Of a stretch of 20,651 bases of DNA, positions 15,044 to 20,651 are shown piece by piece. The notes under the pieces are model-generated. The model was not told where the DNA came from. It worked only from the letters and a program-made list of their open reading frames with translations, and did not search any database. The position numbers and the translations under genes are program-made. Positions within the stretch are counted from its first letter, which is position 1, and the number at the start of each line of letters is the position of its first letter. Location: positions 1 to 20,651 of the forward strand of contig DATLMV010000248.1 in assembly GCA_035537095.1 (NCBI GenBank). Reading direction: 5' to 3'. The stretch comes from DASWNP01 sp035537095 (GTDB lineage: Bacteria > Acidobacteriota > Blastocatellia > Pyrinomonadales > Pyrinomonadaceae).

Positions 15044-15592
15044 CTACTTTGGCGGAAAGCGCGCTTCGATGCGGTCGCCGTTTTTCGATCCGTGCTGACG
15101 GGTCAGGTGCGGGTAGGTTTCATGCAAGGCTTCCGCATCGTCGAGATTGAGTAACGTCTCGGCTTGGCGGATCGAGTCTTCTTCGCCCTCAATCTCGGCG
15201 AAGAGTCCGAAGGGCAGTTCATCCACCACCACTTCCGCGCCGCACACGCGCCACGTCGCGCGCCGCTTTTCATAGACGAGCGCGGGACGATAGCCCAAAG
15301 CGTCGAGAATCGAAGCGAGCGCGTCGGCGTCCTCGACGCGCGTCTCATCTTCTCTCTGACGCTTGACGAGTGACGCCGACTCGAACCGTTCTTTGAAGGT
15401 CAAGACGGCGTGACCGCCGACGCGACGCAGGCGCAGCACGCGATTTCCCTGCTCCAGATTCGGGCCCGCGTAAAGAGTGTTCTCCTCGAACTCTTCGCCG
15501 CACGACTCCGCCCCGACCTCCGACAGCCTCCGCCGCAAAGCCTCCGCCTGCTCATCGCTCAAGCGATACTTCTTTTCGATTTCGACGTTCAT
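15044..15592 (-). CDS. CYTH-domain protein (class IV adenylate cyclase/triphosphatase family)
   Basis: A 182-residue cytoplasmic protein of the CYTH (CyaB/thiamine triphosphatase) fold, which acts on triphosphate substrates with divalent metal. The diagnostic N-terminal ExExK is E4-x-E6-x-K8 in NVEIEKKYRL. Later strands carry the usual charged tunnel residues: NRVLRLRRVG, VLTFKERFES, KRQREDETRV, YEKRRATWRV, VVVDELPFGLFAEIEGEED. Family members include cyclases, thiamine-triphosphatases and inorganic triphosphatases; the reaction cannot be decided from sequence. No Shine-Dalgarno precedes the ATG at 15592, because the heptamer palindrome runs right up to it. Confidence 0.9.
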   Translation of the reverse strand: MNVEIEKKYRLSDEQAEALRRRLSEVGAESCGEEFEENTLYAGPNLEQGNRVLRLRRVGGHAVLTFKERFESASLVKRQREDETRVEDADALASILDALGYRPALVYEKRRATWRVCGAEVVVDELPFGLFAEIEGEEDSIRQAETLLNLDDAEALHETYPHLTRQHGSKNGDRIEARFPPK

Positions 15593-15596
15593 TGAT

Positions 15597-15675
15597 GAAT
15601 CGTAAATCGTGAATCGTAAATCGTAAATAGAAAGAACTCGTTTTATCTATTCACGATTTACGATTCACGATTCAC
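15597..15675. repeat. Heptamer-unit palindrome between the ABC permease and CYTH genes
   Basis: The left arm has four tandem 7-base units, GAATCGT or AAATCGT (15597-15624), then AAATAG. The right arm (15647-15675) is the inverse, with units GAATCGT, GAATCGT, AAATCGT then GAATAG. The 16-base loop is at 15631-15646. The repeat-related sequence continues to the permease stop (15689), so the entire 96-base gap is repeat-like. Unit length and overall span match the palindromes at 802-879 and 20431-20510, but the unit sequence is different. Confidence 0.82.
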
Positions 15676-15688
15676 TACTGACGATTTA

Positions 15689-17035
15689 TCAAGCTTGCCG
15701 CACCCAACGGAGAACTTCGGGGATGCTGGCGCGCTTGCCGTACATGAGCATCCCGACGCGATAGATGCGCGCGGCGAGCCACATCAGCAGGACGACCGTG
15801 CCGAAGCCGATAAAGAGCGAGAGCGCGATTTGCCAGAAGGGCGGCGTCTGCGTGACGATGCGGACGAGCATCGTGATGGGCGAGAAGAACGGGAACATCG
15901 AAACCCAGAAGGCGAACGACGAGTTGGGGCTGCGGATGACGGGGAAGGCCAGATAGAAGCCCGTCACCAGTAGAAGGATAATCGGCAACGCCAGTTGCCC
16001 GCCCTCCTGCGCGGTCGTCACCATCGCTCCGACGAGCGCGTAAATCGTCGAATAGATAAAGTATCCGAGCAGGAAGAAGAGTAAGAAATAGAGGATGAGC
16101 GAAGGCGCGATGCGCGGTATCGAAACCGGCATCCCCTGCGCCGCGAGCATCCCAGTACCGTAGAGCGCGAACGCGCCGAAGACCACGCCCCAGATTAAAA
16201 ACTGCGTCAGCGCGACCAGCGAGACGCCGATCAGCTTGCCCATCATCAAGGGGAAGGCACGCACCGACGAGAACAGAATCTCGGCGATGCGCGTCTCCTT
16301 CTCTTCGATGACCGCGCCGAGGATGACCTGCCCGTACATCAGGATCGTCAGGTAGATGATGAACCCGACGGCGAACACCAGATAGAAACCCTGCCCCGAA
16401 TCCTCTTTGCCGCCCACCTCGCCCGCCTTCGTCGTACGCATGTTGACAGGACTGTTGACTTCACGCATGACGCTCGGCAGGATGTTGCGCTCCGCCATGC
16501 GTTGATCGCGGACGGCGGTCGTCAGGCGGTTCTTTATCTGCCCGCGCGTGAACACGTCGCCCGTATTGCGCGCGTGATACTCGGCCTCGCCGCTCTGCAA
16601 GATGTCTGCGGGGAGGACGAGATAACCGTCGAGTTCGTCGCGGCGGATGCGCTCGTCGAGCCTGCGTCTGGTCTCCTCGATTGTGCCCTCGACGGCGACC
16701 TGCTGCACGTCGTAGCTCTGCCGCAGCGACTTGCCCGTCTGCTCCATGCGCTCCTGACTGCTCTCGTTCAAAGCCTGCGCCGCGACGCGCTCGCGCTCGG
16801 CATCCTCCTCGTCGCGTTCGTTGACAATGACTTCGCGGAGGCGTTCGGAGAGTTTGCCGCTCTGGTCAACGATGGCGAGGCGCGTCGGCCCGCCGGTCTT
16901 GATGCCTGCGATGTATGCGGGAACGACCGTGAACAGCACCAGCATCAAGGGGCCGAGCACCGTCGCCACGATGAACATGCGCGAGCGCACGCGCTGCACG
17001 TACTCACGTTTGACGACCGCCAGAAACTTGTTCAT
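15689..17035 (-). CDS. ABC-2 type exporter permease (NatB-like)
   Basis: A 448-residue integral membrane subunit of an ABC exporter, COG1668/NatB type. The first membrane helix (about 20-44) follows a cytoplasmic KREYVQRVRSRMF segment. A large extracytoplasmic, charged and helical domain spans about 45-215. Five further helices start at GFYLVFAVGFIIYLTILMYG. EEKETRIAEILFSSVRAFPLMMGKLIG, just after the second helix, is the family's most conserved segment. B. subtilis NatB exports sodium, but the substrate here is unknown. Its ATG overlaps the ATPase stop (ATGA, 17032-17035), so the two are translated together. Confidence 0.92.
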   Translation of the reverse strand: MNKFLAVVKREYVQRVRSRMFIVATVLGPLMLVLFTVVPAYIAGIKTGGPTRLAIVDQSGKLSERLREVIVNERDEEDAERERVAAQALNESSQERMEQTGKSLRQSYDVQQVAVEGTIEETRRRLDERIRRDELDGYLVLPADILQSGEAEYHARNTGDVFTRGQIKNRLTTAVRDQRMAERNILPSVMREVNSPVNMRTTKAGEVGGKEDSGQGFYLVFAVGFIIYLTILMYGQVILGAVIEEKETRIAEILFSSVRAFPLMMGKLIGVSLVALTQFLIWGVVFGAFALYGTGMLAAQGMPVSIPRIAPSLILYFLLFFLLGYFIYSTIYALVGAMVTTAQEGGQLALPIILLLVTGFYLAFPVIRSPNSSFAFWVSMFPFFSPITMLVRIVTQTPPFWQIALSLFIGFGTVVLLMWLAARIYRVGMLMYGKRASIPEVLRWVRQA

Positions 17036-17946
17036 TCGCTTCCCCCAACCTGTGCGATAAAGATGTCGTTCAGGCTCGGCTCGACCAACTCGAACTTCGT
17101 CAGCGCCGCGCCCGCCGTCAAGAGACGCCGCAACAAATCCTGCGCGCTCGCGCCCTCGGCGAGAAGGACTTCTATCTCGTCGCTGTGGCGTTCGATCTTC
17201 GTCACGAGAGACTTATCGTCGAGCACGCCGTCGCCGCCCTCGATGCGGAGCGCGACCGAGTTGCGACCGAAACTGCGTTTCACCTCGCGGATGCTTCCTT
17301 CTAGCACTTTCCGCGAACGATTAATCAGACAGATGTCGTCGCAAATCCGCTCGGCCACCTCCATCTGGTGCGTCGAGAAGATGATGGTCTTGCCCTCGGC
17401 TTTGAGTTCGAGGACGATCTCTTTGAGCAGCCCGACGTTGACGGGGTCGAGGCCGGAGAAGGGTTCATCCAAGATGATGAGGTCTGGTTCGTGCATCACG
17501 GCGGCGATGAACTGGATTTTCTGCTGCATCCCCTTCGAGAGCTCCGACGCTTTCTTCTGCTTCCAGTCCGTTAATTTAACGCGCGCGAGCCAGCGGTCAA
17601 TCGCTTCGTCGGCGGCGCGTCCCTTCAGGTTCTTGAGTTCGCCGAAGAAGCGCAACTGCTCGCCGACCTTCATCTTCTTATAGAGGCCGCGCTCCTCGGG
17701 CAGGTAGCCGATGCGGTCTTGAAGCGTGCGGTTCATCGGCTGGCCGAACAGTTCGACACGTCCGGAATCGGGCGCGGTGATGTTGACGATCATGCGGATG
17801 GTCGTCGTCTTGCCCGCGCCGTTCGGGCCGATGAGGCCGAAGATGCGGCCCGCGCGCACGGCGAGACTCAACTCGTTGACGGCGACAAACTCGTCGAATC
17901 TTTTCGTGACTCCGTCCAACAACAGCGTGACTTTTTGTTCGCTCAA
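17032..17946 (-). CDS. ABC exporter ATP-binding subunit (NatA-like)
   Basis: A 304-residue ATPase that powers the adjacent permease. Walker A GPNGAGKTT is at 40-48, the signature LSKGMQQK at 136-143 (the variant usual in NatA-type exporters), Walker B LIILDEP at 156-162 (D160/E161), D-loop SGLD at 164-167 and switch H193. The usual Q-loop glutamine region reads YLPEERGLY (81-89), also a subfamily habit. An extra C-terminal domain of about 90 residues (from about 215) ends EPSLNDIFI. The start is TTG at 17946, supported by the GGAGGT Shine-Dalgarno at 17958-17963, eleven bases upstream, and by the lack of any ATG near. Confidence 0.95.
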   Translation of the reverse strand: MSEQKVTLLLDGVTKRFDEFVAVNELSLAVRAGRIFGLIGPNGAGKTTTIRMIVNITAPDSGRVELFGQPMNRTLQDRIGYLPEERGLYKKMKVGEQLRFFGELKNLKGRAADEAIDRWLARVKLTDWKQKKASELSKGMQQKIQFIAAVMHEPDLIILDEPFSGLDPVNVGLLKEIVLELKAEGKTIIFSTHQMEVAERICDDICLINRSRKVLEGSIREVKRSFGRNSVALRIEGGDGVLDDKSLVTKIERHSDEIEVLLAEGASAQDLLRRLLTAGAALTKFELVEPSLNDIFIAQVGGSE

Positions 17947-18221
17947 AGCGGGACTCGACCTCCGGCGCGCGCGGTAGCAGATGCGCGGGCGCGCAAGACC
18001 AAACTGACAGGCTCGGACGTGAACTTGCGTCGTGTAATACGCGCGGCACGCGTCGAAAGTTTTATGCGACTGGCAGGCGCAAACGCGCGTGACATCTATC
18101 TTAAGGAAACTGCTTTGATAAAATTTGATGGAAGTCCTAGCGAGATTCGCGCCCGGCGTCCGCAGGTCGCGTGCTATGATGAGCTAAAGTTTCGTCTCCT
18201 TTTTGGAAGCAGGTGAAGTTT
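17947..18221. other. Divergent intergenic region between the ABC exporter and the VWFA gene
   Basis: 275 bases with the ATPase Shine-Dalgarno at its left end. A TATGAT (18175-18180) lies about 45 bases before the VWFA start but has no recognisable -35. An AT-rich patch (18090-18130) is the other candidate promoter area. No RNA gene or repeat was recognised. Confidence 0.45.
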
Positions 18222-20426
18222 ATGCCGCCCAAAGTTTCTGCCCTAACGCGAATCCTCCCGTCAATCCTGATCGCTTGCAGCCTTCTCTCGAACGTCGCGC
18301 GCGCGCAGGACGACGAGGTGGTGCGCGTCAACACGGAACTGGTGCAGACGGACGTGATGGTCTTCGACAAGCAGGGCCGCTTCGTTGACGACTTGCGCGC
18401 CGAGCAGTTTGAGTTGCGGGTGGACGGCAAGCCGCAAAGCATCTCCTTCTTCGAGCGCGTGCGCGCCGGAACGCTCGACGAAGACGCGCAACTCGCAGCG
18501 GCGCGCGGCGGCAGTAGCAGCGTCGTCCGGCGCGTCTCGACGGAGAAAGTGAGCGGCACAGTCCGGCCTCTCGACAGGGGCCGCGTCGTCGTCTTTTTCA
18601 TAGACGACCTGCATCTCTCGATGGGCAGCCTGAAGCACGCGCGCGATACGCTGCTGCGTTTCATCAACGAAGAGATGGGACAGAACGACCGCGCGGTCGT
18701 CGCTTCGGCGAGCGGGCAGCTAGGGTTTCTGCAACAGTTGACGGGCGAGAAGGCCGTACTGCGAAAAGCCGTCGCCCAACTCAGCTATCGCCCGTACAAC
18801 GTGCGCGACCATGACCGACCGCCGATGTCGGAGCATCAGGCGGTCGCCGTCGAGCAGAGGGATTTTCAGGTGGTGGACTACTTCGCCGAGCAAATCCTGA
18901 AGCAGATGCCCGAGATGCGCCGCGACACGGCGGAGCAGATGGTCGCGCTACGCGCCAATCTGGTGCTGCAACAGGCGAGCGCGGTCTCCGTCAATACGCT
19001 CTCGACGCTCGAAAGTCTGATTCGCTCGTCAGCCGAGATACCGGGCCGGAAAATCGTCTTCTTCATGTCGGACGGCTTTCTGCTGCGCTCGCGCGAAACG
19101 ACCGCGAGAGACCGCATGCATCGCATCGCGGACGCGGCGGCGCGCAGCGGCTCCGTCATCTACTCGATGGACACGCGCGGGCTGACCTCCGGCTTCGCCG
19201 ACGCGAGCAGCGACGAGGCTTTCGATACGGGCGGGCGGCTGTCGCACATTCAGGCCAGCGAGCGGAGCGCGTTGCAAGAGCCGCTCTTTACGCTCGCCGA
19301 ACAGACCGGCGGGCGCGCGCTCGTCAACACCAACGCGCTCAACGTCTCGCTCGCCAAAGCTCTCAAAGAGACCTCCGTCTATTACCTGCTCGCGTGGCGA
19401 CCCGAACAGGCCGAAGGACGCGGCGCGAAATTTCGTCGCCTCGAAGTGAGCGTCAAAGGGCGTCCCGATTTGAAGGTGATGGTGCGGCGCGGTTTCTTCG
19501 ACGCGCCGCCGCCCGTCGCCGCCGAAGCCAGACGCGGCAAGGAGAAAGAGAAGAAGGAGAAGGAAAAGGACGCTGACAAGGCTAAGGACGCGGAGAAGAG
19601 TTCGGAAGGCGAACTCGTCAACGCCCTGCGCGCGGCCTTCCCCAAGAGCGCGCTGCCGACCGCGCTCTCCGTCGGCTACGTGCACACGCGCAAGCACGCG
19701 ACCGTCCTCAACATCTCGCTTGAGATTGACGACACCGCGCTCGATTATTCCGCCGCCAGCGGTCAACAGAACGCGCGGGCCGACGTGCTCGGCGCGGTCT
19801 TGAGTGAACAGGGCAAGCCCGTCTCAAGTTTCAAACAGCAGTTGTCGGTGCTGCCGCCGCGCACCGAAGCCGACGCCCCCGACCGGCGCATCCTCTACAG
19901 CCAGCAGATACCGCTCGCGCCCGGTCTCTATCAGGTGCGGATTGCGACGCGCGACGTGAAGAGCGGGCGCACCGGCAGCGCGATGGAGTGGATCGAGATT
20001 CCCAACGTCGCGCAGGGACAGTTCGCTTTGAGCAGCATCTTCGTCGGGTCGCGTCCGGCCAGAGAGGAGACGACTCCGGTCGCGGACAACGCCGACGACG
20101 AAGCCCCTGTGGTCGTCAGCGCCGACCGACGCTTCGCGCGCGACTCGCGAATGCGCTTTCTCCTGCACATCTACAACGCCGCGCTCAAAACAACCACCTC
20201 CGACATCGCGCTGCAAGTGCAGGTCTTCCGCGACGACCAACCCGTCATCACCACGCCGCTCAGCAAGATCAACGCCGAAGGCTTTCCCGACCAGACGCGC
20301 ATCCCCTACGCGGCGGAAATCAACCTCAACTCGCTCCCCACCGGACGCTATCTCCTACAGGTCACAGCCATTGACCGCGTCGCCCGCGCCACCGCCAAAC
20401 AACGGATAGACTTCACGGTTCAATAG
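18222..20426 (+). CDS. Secreted VWFA-type protein of the acidobacterial family
   Basis: A 734-residue exported protein of the 'VWFA-related Acidobacterial domain' type. A signal peptide (hydrophobic about 11-23, cleavage after ARA at 28) is followed by a small beta domain (about 33-80: VNTELVQTDVMVFDKQGRFVDDLRAEQFEL) and a VWA domain (about 120-392). The first metal-site motif reads FFIDDLHLSMGS (126-136) rather than DxSxS, and FMSDG (281-285) is the second acidic loop. YYLLAW (387-392) ends the VWA region. A lysine/glutamate-rich stretch (about 438-462) leads to a C-terminal beta-rich half. The ATG at 18222 was chosen because AGGTGA lies just upstream; an in-frame GTG at 18213 would add three residues. 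Such proteins are abundant in Acidobacteria, but their ligand is unknown; a periplasmic or surface adhesion role is inferred. Confidence 0.9.
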   Translation: MPPKVSALTRILPSILIACSLLSNVARAQDDEVVRVNTELVQTDVMVFDKQGRFVDDLRAEQFELRVDGKPQSISFFERVRAGTLDEDAQLAAARGGSSSVVRRVSTEKVSGTVRPLDRGRVVVFFIDDLHLSMGSLKHARDTLLRFINEEMGQNDRAVVASASGQLGFLQQLTGEKAVLRKAVAQLSYRPYNVRDHDRPPMSEHQAVAVEQRDFQVVDYFAEQILKQMPEMRRDTAEQMVALRANLVLQQASAVSVNTLSTLESLIRSSAEIPGRKIVFFMSDGFLLRSRETTARDRMHRIADAAARSGSVIYSMDTRGLTSGFADASSDEAFDTGGRLSHIQASERSALQEPLFTLAEQTGGRALVNTNALNVSLAKALKETSVYYLLAWRPEQAEGRGAKFRRLEVSVKGRPDLKVMVRRGFFDAPPPVAAEARRGKEKEKKEKEKDADKAKDAEKSSEGELVNALRAAFPKSALPTALSVGYVHTRKHATVLNISLEIDDTALDYSAASGQQNARADVLGAVLSEQGKPVSSFKQQLSVLPPRTEADAPDRRILYSQQIPLAPGLYQVRIATRDVKSGRTGSAMEWIEIPNVAQGQFALSSIFVGSRPAREETTPVADNADDEAPVVVSADRRFARDSRMRFLLHIYNAALKTTTSDIALQVQVFRDDQPVITTPLSKINAEGFPDQTRIPYAAEINLNSLPTGRYLLQVTAIDRVARATAKQRIDFTVQ

Positions 20427-20430
20427 AACA

Positions 20431-20510
20431 GAGGATAGATGTTGGATGTCAGATGTTAGATAAGAAGCAAACTGTCTTTATCTAACATCCAACCTCTGAC
20501 ATCTATCCTC
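20431..20510. repeat. Heptamer-unit palindrome downstream of the VWFA gene
   Basis: The 33-base arms (20431-20463 and 20478-20510) are complementary at 28 of 33 positions around a 14-base loop. The outer 11 and inner 11 bases match perfectly. Read as 7-base units, the left arm is ATGTTGG, ATGTCAG, ATGTTAG, while the complement of the right arm is ATGTCAG, AGGTTGG, ATGTTAG: the first two units are swapped. It begins four bases after the VWFA stop codon and could fold in the transcript, but has no T-tract. Confidence 0.85.
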
Positions 20511-20651
20511 ACGTGAGTTCGACGTAAGAAAGTGAAGAGAGAACCCGAATTTCGTAAGATGGTGTTCGCCAAAACAAGCCATCACCGCGAAAGGGATTCT
20601 CTCATGGATATCTTAGCTCTTTTCTGCGACATAGACGACTTCTGCCTGTTC
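20511..20651 (+). mobile_element. Left end of an IS982-family insertion sequence (partial)
   Basis: The transposase start at 20604 implies that the element's left end lies in the roughly 90 bases before it. The most likely terminal inverted repeat begins near TGAGTTCGACGTAAG (20514-20528), directly after the palindrome. The exact boundary cannot be fixed because the right end is outside the window. Confidence 0.55.
20604..20651 (+). CDS. IS982-family transposase (first 16 codons, runs off right edge)
   Basis: The frame from ATG 20604 reads MDILALFCDIDDFCLF and is open to the edge. The pattern 'lFCdiDDFC' is the characteristic N-terminus of IS982-family (DDE) transposases, which are about 290 residues. 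A Shine-Dalgarno-like AAAGGGA lies at 20590-20596. Intactness cannot be judged from this fragment. Confidence 0.75.
   Translation, partial: MDILALFCDIDDFCLF

Noticed and set aside
802..20510. The intergenic palindromes as intrinsic terminators
   Set aside because: They lack a U-tract after the stem, and two lie immediately upstream of start codons on the same strand as the preceding gene. The groESL terminator shows what a real one looks like here.

Overview
This is a 20.65 kb high-GC bacterial window. It most resembles an acidobacterial chromosome of the Blastocatellia/Pyrinomonadaceae kind. That placement is inferred from a 'VWFA-related Acidobacterial domain' type protein, long secreted or anchored Ala/Thr/Pro-rich proteins, an orphan Fis-like regulator beside groESL, and a mix of ATG, GTG and TTG starts. 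No rRNA, tRNA or CRISPR array was seen.

Layout. Positions 1-8440 are all on the minus strand. Reading in the direction of transcription, they hold an OmpR/PhoB-type response regulator (8440-7655), two paralogous membrane-anchored AMIN-like/HEAT-repeat proteins (7375-4829 and 4732-884), and the 5' part of uvrB (800 to the left edge). After a 435 bp divergent gap the plus strand carries a DinB/YfiT-like metalloprotein, purC, a CvpA-family membrane protein, an 82-residue Fis-type HTH protein and groES-groEL. groES is preceded by a sigma70-type promoter and a CIRCE operator, and groEL is followed by a strong intrinsic terminator. The minus strand resumes with a secreted LolA-like protein, a CYTH-domain phosphatase/cyclase homologue and a two-gene ABC exporter resembling NatA/NatB. 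The plus strand ends with a 734-residue VWFA-type secreted protein and the first 16 codons of an IS982-family transposase.

Working together. groES and groEL form the chaperonin operon, predicted to be HrcA-repressed. The ABC ATPase and permease overlap by four bases (ATGA) and surely form one exporter. The two HEAT proteins share order of parts from end to end. They look like a tandem duplication, with a roughly 500-residue insertion, including a Glu/Ala/Arg coiled coil, in one copy only. uvrB, purC, dinB and the CYTH gene look like ordinary housekeeping or accessory genes.

Most unusual signal. Several gaps between neighbouring genes are filled by imperfect palindromes made of degenerate 7-base units. 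Three of them (802-879, 15597-15675, 20431-20510) have almost the same size (78-80 bases, arms about 29-35, loop 12-16), yet their heptamer sequences differ. A fourth (9353-9477) runs into the end of the dinB reading frame. They abut stop codons, and two lie immediately before start codons that lack a Shine-Dalgarno. An IS982-type element begins a few bases beyond one of them.
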